64,000 nucleotides of DNA, from contig NZ_CP094527.1 in the NCBI RefSeq assembly GCF_022811725.1, forward strand, positions 4,898,001 to 4,962,000, written 5' to 3'. Within the stretch, counting starts at the first letter, position 1; every line of letters starts with the position of its first letter. This document shows, piece after piece, positions 34,474-43,065 of this stretch. The position numbers were made by a program, and so were the translations under genes. Below the pieces are notes generated by a model. It saw only the letters and a list, made by a program, of their open reading frames with translations. It searched no databases and was not told the origin of the DNA. Origin of the DNA: Mucilaginibacter sp. SMC90 (GTDB lineage Bacteria; Bacteroidota; Bacteroidia; Sphingobacteriales; Sphingobacteriaceae).

Positions 34474-35835
34474 TTAATAACCAGGGTTTTGCGTTAATGC
34501 AGGGTCAACATTCAGCTGATCAACCGGGATCGGCAATATATTTTTCGTAGCATCTGTTACACCCAATACTGCCGCCGCCCTGCCGGTGCGCACCAAATCA
34601 AACCAACGGTGGCCTTCAAGTGCAAATTCAATACGGCGTTCGTTTTCAATAGCCAACAAAACATCCGTTTGCGAAACCGCGGTTGTTGCGGTTAAGCCTG
34701 CGCGGTCGCGTACGGCGTTCAGGTCAATACGGGCATCATCAAGCTTATTAAGCTGGGCATTGGCCTCGGCGCGGATCAGGTACTCTTCGGCAATCCTGAT
34801 GATGTAGGCCGGGTCAGTAGCCGGGCTGCGGTAGTACAAGTTACCATACCACAAACCTGCCGTGGTTTTAGCAACAAGGGCACTACGATTGCCACCAATT
34901 GCGGGATCATTAACCAACGTAACGAACGTATTGTTGGGGGCCCATTGCCTGGTACCATTATTAGCAGGCGGCTGCCATTGGCCCCTGTGCCCATTGGTAT
35001 AGGTTGCACTGTAAGCCAATTCAAAAACCGATTCTTTTGTGCCTATAACATTATTGGCAAACCACGCACTATATGGTTTCAGCAGCGAATAGTTTTGGGT
35101 ATCGCCCAATACAAGCGTAGCGTATTTTTCTGCGTTAGCCCAGTCCTTTTGGTACAGATAATACCTTGCCTTTAAAGCATAAACAGTTTCTTTATTGGCC
35201 CTTACCGGATTTTGTGCTGTTGGTAACGGAAGCAATGGCTCGGCAGTGTTCAGATCGCTAAGCACCTGAGCGTAAGTTTGTTCAACCGTGCTACGGGCTA
35301 TACCATTTTTATCTGTTGCCGATAGCGTTGGCGTAGTAACTATTTGCACACCGCCCCATGTACGGGCAAGGTCAAAATAACATAAGGCCCTGATGAAATA
35401 AGCTTCACCAAGCAACTGGTTTTTTTCGGCATTAGTCAGCGATACATCGGTAACCGCCGGTAGCTTGGCAATTACATAGTTTGCACGGTTTATAGTGGTG
35501 TAAATAGCCAGCCAGATATTTGATACTGTAGCGTTATCTGCCTTTACGTTATGATCAATAAACTGCTGTACGATGGATTGCGAACCAGTCCACTGGATAT
35601 TATCGCCCGATAAATAACCAACCGAAACAAAATTTACGCCATAGTAGTTATCGGCAGATAAAGCCCTGTAAATACCACGTACGGCGGTTTCGGCAGATGG
35701 CCTGTCGAAAATGGTTTGGTTGTCAGGTGCCGAATCTTTTGGCTGCACATCCAGAAATTTCTTGCAGGAGGCCAGCGTTACAAGTGTTAAAACAGGTAAT
35801 GTGTATTTTATAGTTTTTAATATTTTCATGATCAT
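34474..35835 (-). CDS. SusD/RagB family nutrient-binding lipoprotein
   Basis: 453 residues (MIMKILK; the second Met at 35829 is equally possible). Lipoprotein signal with Cys in TLASCKKFLDV at about 24, then SusD helical repeats and C-terminal RIEFALEGHRWFDLVRTG (about 400-420), the family's hallmark. The partner SusC gene starts upstream with 8 bases between. The tRNA-Cys follows after 9 bases, so the transcript may run on into the sulfur genes. Confidence 0.95.
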   Translation of the reverse strand: MIMKILKTIKYTLPVLTLVTLASCKKFLDVQPKDSAPDNQTIFDRPSAETAVRGIYRALSADNYYGVNFVSVGYLSGDNIQWTGSQSIVQQFIDHNVKADNATVSNIWLAIYTTINRANYVIAKLPAVTDVSLTNAEKNQLLGEAYFIRALCYFDLARTWGGVQIVTTPTLSATDKNGIARSTVEQTYAQVLSDLNTAEPLLPLPTAQNPVRANKETVYALKARYYLYQKDWANAEKYATLVLGDTQNYSLLKPYSAWFANNVIGTKESVFELAYSATYTNGHRGQWQPPANNGTRQWAPNNTFVTLVNDPAIGGNRSALVAKTTAGLWYGNLYYRSPATDPAYIIRIAEEYLIRAEANAQLNKLDDARIDLNAVRDRAGLTATTAVSQTDVLLAIENERRIEFALEGHRWFDLVRTGRAAAVLGVTDATKNILPIPVDQLNVDPALTQNPGY

Positions 35836-35843
35836 GGCCCTCC

Positions 35844-38800
35844 TTATAAAGTAATGTTTACACCTAACTGAACTGAGCGTGGCTGCGGTGGTGTACCCAG
35901 GTCAAGTCCCTGTACATCCTGCCCACCGCCTACGTTGGCTTCAGGGTCTGGCCCGGTGTATTTTGTGAATAGCAACAGATTACTCCCAACCACATAAATG
36001 CGCAGCGCCTGGATATCTATTTTTTGAGTAAGTGCCTTTGGCAGCGTGTAACCAAGGCTTAATGATTTGAGGCGAATGAATGAGCCATCCTCTAAAAAGC
36101 GGCTGTTTTGCTCAAGTGTATAGTTGTTGCCATAAGCTGTAAGGCGTGGTACATCGGTAATGTCGCCCGGCTTTTGCCACCTGTTTAGCTGGCTGGCAAA
36201 TATTACGCGGTTGGCATCGCGGGTGCCGCCGCCTTCGCCAAAGAAACGGTTAAGGTTAAGCACCTTGTTACCTTCTTCAAAAGTAAACAGGAAACTGGCA
36301 TCAAAACCTTTGTAAGTAATGGTATTGCTTAAGCCACCAAAGTATTTAGGTAGTGCATTACCAACAATCTGGCGGTCGGAAGTATTGATGACGCCATCTT
36401 TATTAACATCTTCAAATATGGCGTTACCTGTTTGCGGATCAACTCCTAATTGCTTATACATCCAGAACGAAAACATAGAGTACCCCTGCTCCATCCGGAT
36501 CCAGTCGCGGTTGTACTGGTTAATTGGCACCGGCAATGATTTGATCTTGTTTACGTTGCCCGAAATATTGAAACTGCTACTCCAGCTAAAATCTTTGGTT
36601 TTGATATTATTTGAGCTGATGCTTACCTCATAACCCTTATTGCTTATTTTACCAACGTTGCTGTAATAAGTGCTGTAGCCCGTAATATCAGGAACAGGCA
36701 ATTGCAGTAACACATTACTGGTTTGTTTAGAGTACAGATCGACAGATAAATTCAGGTGGTTATTCAATAACCCTAAGTCGAAACCAACGTTGGCCTGCGC
36801 TGTACGTTCCCATTTCAGGTTAGGGTTTGCCAATTGCTGCGGCGCTGTTCCGGCTTTATCTCCGCCTGTTACATTGTCGGGATAGCCTGCCCCGCCACTC
36901 CATAGGCCCTGCGCTGCAAAGTTATTGATACCTGCCTGGTTACCGGTAACACCGTAGCTTGCACGCAGTTTAAGATCGCTGATAGCATTTATATCTTTCA
37001 AAAAGCTTTCTTCCTTGGCACGCCATGAAGCGCCTACAGACGGGAAATATCCCCATTTATTGTTAGTACCAAACTTTGATGAGCCATCAGCACGGGCACT
37101 CACCTCCAGGTAGTATTTACTTGCGTAGTTGTATGAAATGCGGGAGAAGAATGAAGAAAGGTTGGCCTTTGTCCAGGTTTGGTTGGCAGTACGCGTAGAT
37201 GCCGATGTAATATCGGTATAGGCATTGTTAGGGAAACCCGTGCCCTGTGCCGATGTTAGTTCAACCACGTTACTTTGCAGTGTATTACCTACAACCACAT
37301 CAAAAGCATGCTTTTCGGCAAATAAATGGTGATAGGTTAAAGTTTGCTCATTGATCCAGGCAGTGCTTTGGGTTATAGCTGATGTTGCAAGGCCGTTGGT
37401 TGGTGATGCGCCTAATTGCGTTTTATCATTCCAATATTCAGATTCGTTGTAGTTGTTATAATCAACACTCCAGCTTGAACGAAATTTCAAGCCTTTTAAA
37501 ATTTCTATATCGGCATAAACATTGCCAATGTAACGCAAGCTTATCGTATTTACATCATAATTGTTCAGCAACACCTGCAGGTTATCAAAACCGGCATAAG
37601 TTGCGGGGGTACCATCAGCATTGGTTTCGGGCAGATAAGTTGGCGTATGCAATGCCGACTGGAATAAACCTCCGGCAGGACCATCTCCTGAGCGGGCCTG
37701 GTTACGGTATGATCGTGAAATGCTGTTGCTGGTACCTACCTGCACCCGGTCGCTGATGCGCTGGTCAAGGTTCACCTTAAAGCCGAGGCGACTGAAATCA
37801 ATTGGTTTGATATCGGCCTGCTGTTTGGTGTAACCGGCACCTATGTAATACTTGGTATCTTTTGAGCCTCCTTCTAATGAAAGATCATAATTAGATAAAA
37901 GCCCTGTACGAAACAGCTCGCTCAAACGGTCATAAGTCTTTTGATCAGAAGGCAAGCCCCTCGGCGCTGGTGTAGCTGTTGGGTTATCGTCCGCAGCACG
38001 GAATGGCAAAACAGCATATTTTTTGATACCTGCAGCATCAGATAAAGCAACGGCATCAGCTTCGGAATTGCGGTAAAATTCATTCACAATTTCGGCATGT
38101 TCAGGACCTGTGGTCAGTTTCCAAAGCCTGTCTTTAGGCTGCCATGCCAACCCTTGCGAAACGTTAAAGTTTACCTTAGGCCTGCTGTTGTAATTACCGC
38201 GTTTGGTAGTAACGATAACTACGCCGTTTGCACCGCGCGAACCGTAAATAGCCGTAGCGCTGGCATCTTTCAGCACCTCAATATTTTCAATATCATCGGG
38301 GTTGATATCAGCAATTGGCGATGTAGCCCTGCCACCGGTGTTAACCGTTTGCAGACTGGTGTTATTCAAAAACACGCCATCAACTATATATAGCGGGTCG
38401 TTACTGGCGTTAATGGATGTGGTACCACGCACACGGATGAAAACACCATCGCCCGGCACACCGGTATTGGAGTTGATCTGTACACCAGATGCTTTGCCCT
38501 GAAGTTGCGCATCGAAACTGGCAACCGGGGTTTTCTTTACTTCATCGGCTTTGATGGTTGATACCGAACTGATCAGATCTTTACGGGTTTTGGTACCGTA
38601 GCCCACTACCACCACATCATTTAGTTGCTGCGGAATAGGTTTCAGGTATATTTCAATGGGGCTGCCGTTAACAACAATTTCCTGCGGATCATAACCAATA
38701 AAACGGATGATCAGTGTATAAGGGAATTTTTGACCGGTTACAAAGTCAAAACGGCCTTCGGCGTTGGTTGAAACCGCGTGCGTTGTACCTTTAATTGACA

Positions 38801-38975
38801 CTACAGCACCCGGTAATACATCCCGGGTGGCAGCATCAAATACACGTCCTTTTAAAATTGAATTAACGGTTGCAGGCGGCTCCTGCTGGGCCGCTGCCGC
38901 AAAAGGCAAAAAGAACAAGAGCAGGAAAAGATATTTGGAAAGTACAGTTGTGTTTTTACGGATAAATATTTCCAT
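35844..38975 (-). CDS. SusC/RagA-type TonB-dependent outer-membrane transporter
   Basis: 1043 residues. Signal region ending AAAAQQE near 30, carboxypeptidase-like domain (LKGRVFDAATRDVLPGAVVSIKG), plug with VVVVGYGTKTRKDL and DPLYIVDGVFL, then the barrel ending QLGVNITL. The substrate is not identifiable; being followed by sulfite-oxidation genes it could import an organosulfur compound or a sulfur-containing glycan, an inference only. A structured leader lies upstream. Confidence 0.95.
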   Translation of the reverse strand: MEIFIRKNTTVLSKYLFLLLFFLPFAAAAQQEPPATVNSILKGRVFDAATRDVLPGAVVSIKGTTHAVSTNAEGRFDFVTGQKFPYTLIIRFIGYDPQEIVVNGSPIEIYLKPIPQQLNDVVVVGYGTKTRKDLISSVSTIKADEVKKTPVASFDAQLQGKASGVQINSNTGVPGDGVFIRVRGTTSINASNDPLYIVDGVFLNNTSLQTVNTGGRATSPIADINPDDIENIEVLKDASATAIYGSRGANGVVIVTTKRGNYNSRPKVNFNVSQGLAWQPKDRLWKLTTGPEHAEIVNEFYRNSEADAVALSDAAGIKKYAVLPFRAADDNPTATPAPRGLPSDQKTYDRLSELFRTGLLSNYDLSLEGGSKDTKYYIGAGYTKQQADIKPIDFSRLGFKVNLDQRISDRVQVGTSNSISRSYRNQARSGDGPAGGLFQSALHTPTYLPETNADGTPATYAGFDNLQVLLNNYDVNTISLRYIGNVYADIEILKGLKFRSSWSVDYNNYNESEYWNDKTQLGASPTNGLATSAITQSTAWINEQTLTYHHLFAEKHAFDVVVGNTLQSNVVELTSAQGTGFPNNAYTDITSASTRTANQTWTKANLSSFFSRISYNYASKYYLEVSARADGSSKFGTNNKWGYFPSVGASWRAKEESFLKDINAISDLKLRASYGVTGNQAGINNFAAQGLWSGGAGYPDNVTGGDKAGTAPQQLANPNLKWERTAQANVGFDLGLLNNHLNLSVDLYSKQTSNVLLQLPVPDITGYSTYYSNVGKISNKGYEVSISSNNIKTKDFSWSSSFNISGNVNKIKSLPVPINQYNRDWIRMEQGYSMFSFWMYKQLGVDPQTGNAIFEDVNKDGVINTSDRQIVGNALPKYFGGLSNTITYKGFDASFLFTFEEGNKVLNLNRFFGEGGGTRDANRVIFASQLNRWQKPGDITDVPRLTAYGNNYTLEQNSRFLEDGSFIRLKSLSLGYTLPKALTQKIDIQALRIYVVGSNLLLFTKYTGPDPEANVGGGQDVQGLDLGTPPQPRSVQLGVNITL

Positions 38976-39514
38976 ATTTAACGAGGTTAAAATAAATGTT
39001 CAATGCGTTTAGTTTAGCTCAGATGCAAACCGGTGGAGTGATTGGCGTTACGTAGCCGGTTTGTCATTGCTATACCGGCAAGGCTTCCTTGCCGGTTATT
39101 TTAATTAGTGGGGGTATTGTTTTAGTTCATATGCTGTGTTAAAGTACCTTACAAAATCAAATCATTTTTTTTCATAGCGATGCAGGGCCGGTATGTTAAC
39201 CTGCAATAATCAGTTTCACGAATAAATAGCGTTATTTACAACAACAGCACATACATGCTTTTGGAGAAGCGTGCATTCGTAGTGCTTGTTCAGGAAGTAC
39301 TGTTGTGGTGGTAAAAAAAGTGTTCATCACTCTTGTTTTTTATGAGTACGGCGACAAACATAGAAATTAAAAAATAAACTACCAAATCTATAGACTATAT
39401 ATTTAATTTGTTACAATTGTTACATGAATCATTTTATGCAGATGGCAATGCACAAAAAAAGGCTGCCCTTGCAGGCTGCCCTCTTCAATGAAATATCTAA
39501 CAAATCAAATTATA
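38976..39514. other. Leader region of the sulfur-locus susC
   Basis: Non-coding. Contains two hairpins on the susC side (39026-39063 and 39074-39096) and beyond them AT-rich DNA with no clear feature. The AKR gene converges on it from the right, with TTTTTTT on its strand near 39455-39461 but no good stem. Confidence 0.5.
39026..39096 (-). promoter_or_regulatory. Two-hairpin structured leader before susC
   Basis: Minus strand, in order of transcription: perfect 10-bp hairpin ACCGGCAAGG/CCTTGCCGGT (39074-39096), then CAAACCGG/CCGGTTTG (39056-39063 with 39026-39033) enclosing a 22-base loop. Neither has a T run, so they are not simple terminators. I could not match it to the SAM, TPP or cobalamin riboswitch signatures I know. 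Confidence 0.4.
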
Positions 39515-40498
39515 CTATTTACCTACCCTTTTCAGCAAATGCTCGGGGTACCGTGCGCCTTCAATTTCAATTTGTGAGGATGCTTGTTCAATTTGAGTAA
39601 GATCATCAGCAGATAATAAAATAGCTGCAGCGCCAAGGTTTTCTTCTAAACGATGCAATTTAGTAGTTCCGGGAATAGGCGCTATCCAGGGATTTTGAGC
39701 TAACAGCCACGCCAGGGCTATTTGTGCCGGGGTAGCCTGTTTTTCCTGTGCAATTTTGGTAAGCAGATCAACCATGGCTTTGTTGGCCGCCCTCGCTTCG
39801 GGTGTAAAGCGCGGTACGATGTTCCGAAAATCATCTTTAGCAAAAGTTGTATTTTCGTTGATGGCACCTGTTAAGAAACCTTTTCCGAGCGGGCTAAAAG
39901 GAACAAAGCCAATCCCCAACTCTTCCAATAATGGCATGATCTCCTGCTCGGGTTCACGCCACCATAAGGAGTATTCGCTTTGCAGGGCAGCTACCGGTTG
40001 CACCGCATGTGCCTTACGGATAGATTGCACGCCCGCTTCAGACATACCAAAGTGTTTCACTTTACCTTCCTGTATCAGGTCTTTAACTGTTCCGGCCACA
40101 TCTTCTACAGGTACATTCGGGTCAACACGATGCTGATAAAAAAGGTCGATACGGTCAGTTCTTAATCTTTTTAAAGATGCTTCGGCCACCTGCCTGATAC
40201 GCTCGGGCCTGCTATCCATTCCATCACCGGGTTTGCCCTCTTTAAAACCAAATTTAGTAGCAATAATCAGTTGATCGCGGTAAGGCGCAAGAGCTTCGCC
40301 TAAAAGCTCCTCATTTGTAAAAGGGCCGTAAGCTTCGGCAGTGTCAAAAAAAGTGACTCCTTTCTCAACCGCAGCATGCAGCAGTTTAACCGCATCTTTT
40401 ATTTCAGTTGCCGGGCCATAAGCAAAACTTAAACCCATGCAGCCTAATCCCAATTCGGATACTTCGAGGCCGCTATTACCTAATTTTCTTGTTTTCAT
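39515..40498 (-). CDS. Aldo/keto reductase
   Basis: 327 residues. NAD(P)H-dependent carbonyl reductase with the AKR TIM barrel: MKTRKLGNSGLEVSELGLGCMG start, FFDTAEAYGP (catalytic Asp-Ala/Tyr region about 50-58), IIATKFGF (Lys about 82), YYQHR-like FYQHRVDPNVP and C-terminal PIPGTTKLHRLEENLGA nucleotide-binding part. Size and start match the YajO/Tas-type AKR group. Divergent from the AraC regulator at 40848, which may control it. Confidence 0.95.
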   Translation of the reverse strand: MKTRKLGNSGLEVSELGLGCMGLSFAYGPATEIKDAVKLLHAAVEKGVTFFDTAEAYGPFTNEELLGEALAPYRDQLIIATKFGFKEGKPGDGMDSRPERIRQVAEASLKRLRTDRIDLFYQHRVDPNVPVEDVAGTVKDLIQEGKVKHFGMSEAGVQSIRKAHAVQPVAALQSEYSLWWREPEQEIMPLLEELGIGFVPFSPLGKGFLTGAINENTTFAKDDFRNIVPRFTPEARAANKAMVDLLTKIAQEKQATPAQIALAWLLAQNPWIAPIPGTTKLHRLEENLGAAAILLSADDLTQIEQASSQIEIEGARYPEHLLKRVGK

Positions 40499-40847
40499 AT
40501 ATTTAATGATGTTAACAGATCCTTATTAATTTAATTGCACAAAGTTGGGGCCTATTTTTGAGTCAAATGTTATATCAATTACGGTATTATCTACCAAAAT
40601 TACTGATTACAGGCAAAAGCCCTACCAAGCAAATACAGTTGGTATAACTTTGATATGGCAAAAAAGAATAGCAATGGAAAACATCATTGATATTGATACT
40701 ATAAGCCCGATGTCAAAAGCGGATATACGCACAAAGCGCCGTATTAATTACGGATGCCGGCCGCATCGATGCTTAAATCTTCCGGCATGGGCATATCTGG
40801 TGCATACCATCAATACCTACTGTAAAAAGCTAACTTTGTAATGCAGC
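40499..40847. other. Divergent intergenic region, AKR / AraC
   Basis: Should contain both promoters. A 98-codon open frame on the plus strand (40545-40841) looks non-protein-like and has no recognisable motif, so I do not call it. No repeat found. Confidence 0.4.
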
Positions 40848-41708
40848 ATGATGGATAAAAAAAGCAAGCATATTCCTGTTAATACTTTACCGGCGGGTAT
40901 CAGGGAGGGAATAGTTATTGGCCGAACATCTATCAATGGATTGCCAAATTTTAAAGAAGTAGAGCGATCACACCGGGATAACGGGCATTTATTTATTTTA
41001 CAGGAAAAAGGGACCACGCAAATTGAAATAGACTTTCAAACCCATCATATACAAGCGTCATCTGTCATTTATATCCACCCCAGCCAGGTGCATCGTTTAA
41101 TTTCGTTTGAAAATGCAACGACAAGCAGTTGGATCATTACCAGCGAAAACCTCCAGCCGGAATATGTGAAACTATTGGAAGACCTCATACCTGCAAAACC
41201 CCTGTTATTGGACACAGAAACCCTGTCTGTTATTTCGAATACAGCTTCGCTCTGCATCCAGCTTTCCGAAAGGAAACAAGAGAAATTATATGATGTCATC
41301 CTAAAAGAAAGTTGTAATACACTGGTCGCTTTAATCGTTTCCCAGTATTTAACGCATTCAAAATCAGCAGATACTTATTCGCGGTTCGAAGTTATCACCA
41401 AGGCATTCAGATCGTTACTGGAACATGACTTCATGAAAGTTAAAAGTCCGATGACCTATGCCAGGCATCTTAATATAACCACACCCTATCTTAACGAGTG
41501 TGTCAAAGCTGCCACCGGACAGCCCGTTTCATATCATATACAGCAACGTGTCACCCTTGAAGCCAAGCGACTTCTTTCGCATTCCAATAAATCAGTAAAA
41601 GAAATAGCAGGCGAACTGGGGTACGATGATTTCTCCTACTTTACCCGGCTGTTTACGAAAATCACAGGGATAACGCCCCTGGCCTTTCGGAGCAAAAACT
41701 TCGATTAG
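40848..41708 (+). CDS. AraC family transcriptional regulator
   Basis: 286 residues (MMDKKSK; either Met may be used). N-terminal cupin-like sensing region (about 45-140, TTQIEIDFQTHHIQASSVIYIHPSQVHRL) and C-terminal AraC DNA-binding domain with two HTHs: MTYARHLNITTPYLNECVKAATG and KSVKEIAGELGYDDFSYFTRLFTKITG, ending PLAFRSKNFD. Precedes the TetX-like monooxygenase by 77 bases on the same strand and is divergent from the AKR gene, so it is the likely local regulator of one or both. Confidence 0.93.
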   Translation: MMDKKSKHIPVNTLPAGIREGIVIGRTSINGLPNFKEVERSHRDNGHLFILQEKGTTQIEIDFQTHHIQASSVIYIHPSQVHRLISFENATTSSWIITSENLQPEYVKLLEDLIPAKPLLLDTETLSVISNTASLCIQLSERKQEKLYDVILKESCNTLVALIVSQYLTHSKSADTYSRFEVITKAFRSLLEHDFMKVKSPMTYARHLNITTPYLNECVKAATGQPVSYHIQQRVTLEAKRLLSHSNKSVKEIAGELGYDDFSYFTRLFTKITGITPLAFRSKNFD

Positions 41709-41785
41709 TCCTATATCCACTGCGTATCCGCATTGTTTGCCCTATCCAAATCATGTTGCTTTGTATCAATTAAAATAGCTATACA

Positions 41786-42970
41786 ATGACAACATTAAAA
41801 ACAATAGATCTTTTACAAAATAAAGAAATCGCTATAGTTGGCGGCGGCCCGGGCGGATTAACTTTGGCCCGGCTATTACAACTTAAAGGGGCAAGCGTCA
41901 AAGTTTATGAGCGTGACTTTGACCAGACGGCCCGTGTGCAGGGAGCAATTGTTGACCTGCATTTTGATTCGGGTTTGAAGGTAATGGAAGCCGCCGGTTT
42001 AATGGATACCTTTAAAGCTAATTATATGCAGGGGGCCGATAAATACCGTATGGTTGATAAGGATGCTAACATCTGTCTTGACGAAAGTAGCCAGGGAGCT
42101 GCAGATGATTTTGGCAATGAAAACTTCAGGCCGGAGATTGACCGAGGTGCATTGAGAGATCTTTTAATAGATGCTCTTTTGCCCGGAACTGTTGTTTGGG
42201 ACAGTCAGTTTGCCGAAATGAAACAGATAAATAATAGCTGGGAACTTCAGTTCAAAAATGGCACAACCGCTACTGCAGATATAGTGATCGGAGCCGATGG
42301 TCATCGTTCAAATATCCGTACTTATGTAACAAACATACAGGCGCTATATTCGGGTGCAACAATTATCCAGGGAGAGGTTGAACATCCCGAAAAAGATTGT
42401 GCCGAAATGTACGCATTAGTTAATAATGCCAATTTGATTGCCATGGGTGCAGGAAAAACTATTGCTGCACAACCAAGGGGCGATGGCGGACTGACATTTT
42501 ATGCTGCATCCCTGTACCCTGAAAACTGGATAAGGACAAGCGGCATAAACTTTAATGATAGCAAAGCCGTATATGCTTATTTAGTTCAATGTTATGAGGG
42601 ATGGAACCCTATATTTTTTACACTCTTTAAAGCCTGCACCCAATTTACGCCAAGGCCATTGAATTATTTTCCGTTAAATCAAAATTGGAACACAAAAGAA
42701 AACGTTACCCTCATTGGGGATGCTGCTCATTTGATGCCACCGTCAGGCGAAGGGGTAAATACTGCAATGCTGGATGCCTTAGATTTAACTGAATGCCTTA
42801 CAAGCGGTGAATTTAAAGATCTGCAAACGGCCGTTGCAGCATATGAAAACCGCATGCTGGCAAGAGCTATGATATTGGGACAAGAAGCACTTGATGGCAT
42901 AAAAGACTTTGCGGCCCCTTCTGACGAATCATTTAAAAAACTTTTGCAACAATTTAATCAAACTGATTGA
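41786..42970 (+). CDS. TetX-like FAD-dependent monooxygenase
   Basis: 394 residues. FAD motif IVGGGPGGLTLARLL at about 17-31, the DxR/E-type VYERDFDQTARVQG, and second FAD motif GDAAHLMPPSGEGVN with Asp312. Overall similar in order and length to tetracycline-destructase TetX (GDAAHLMPPFAGQGVN in TetX). From memory, positions that bind tetracycline in TetX (Arg213, His234) align here with Leu and Thr, though the NIQ/IIQ Gln is kept, so activity on tetracyclines is doubtful. More likely a hydroxylase of an unknown aromatic or polyketide. Expression possibly controlled by the AraC gene upstream. Confidence 0.9.
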   Translation: MTTLKTIDLLQNKEIAIVGGGPGGLTLARLLQLKGASVKVYERDFDQTARVQGAIVDLHFDSGLKVMEAAGLMDTFKANYMQGADKYRMVDKDANICLDESSQGAADDFGNENFRPEIDRGALRDLLIDALLPGTVVWDSQFAEMKQINNSWELQFKNGTTATADIVIGADGHRSNIRTYVTNIQALYSGATIIQGEVEHPEKDCAEMYALVNNANLIAMGAGKTIAAQPRGDGGLTFYAASLYPENWIRTSGINFNDSKAVYAYLVQCYEGWNPIFFTLFKACTQFTPRPLNYFPLNQNWNTKENVTLIGDAAHLMPPSGEGVNTAMLDALDLTECLTSGEFKDLQTAVAAYENRMLARAMILGQEALDGIKDFAAPSDESFKKLLQQFNQTD

Positions 42971-43005
42971 TCTGAATTAAAAACCGTTGCGCACGCTGGC
43001 AAAAG

Positions 43006-43042
43006 AAAAGCCGGTGTGTTACATACTAACACACCGGCTTTT
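43006..43042. terminator. Bidirectional terminator
   Basis: Perfect 16-bp inverted repeat AAAAGCCGGTGTGTTA (43006-43021) / TAACACACCGGCTTTT (43027-43042). It ends the monooxygenase gene from the left and the fructan operon from the right. Confidence 0.9.
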
Positions 43043-43065
43043 CACATCTTCTACAAATTCAGTGA

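Noticed and set aside
39026..39096. A known riboswitch before susC
   Set aside because: Conserved cores of SAM, TPP and cobalamin riboswitches were looked for by eye and not found, so only a structured leader is reported.
40545..40841. 98-codon frame between AKR and AraC
   Set aside because: Lies in the divergent promoter region and its product has no recognisable feature.
41786..42970. Calling the gene tet(X)
   Set aside because: The fold and FAD motifs fit, but the recalled tetracycline-contact residues differ, so a resistance label is not justified.
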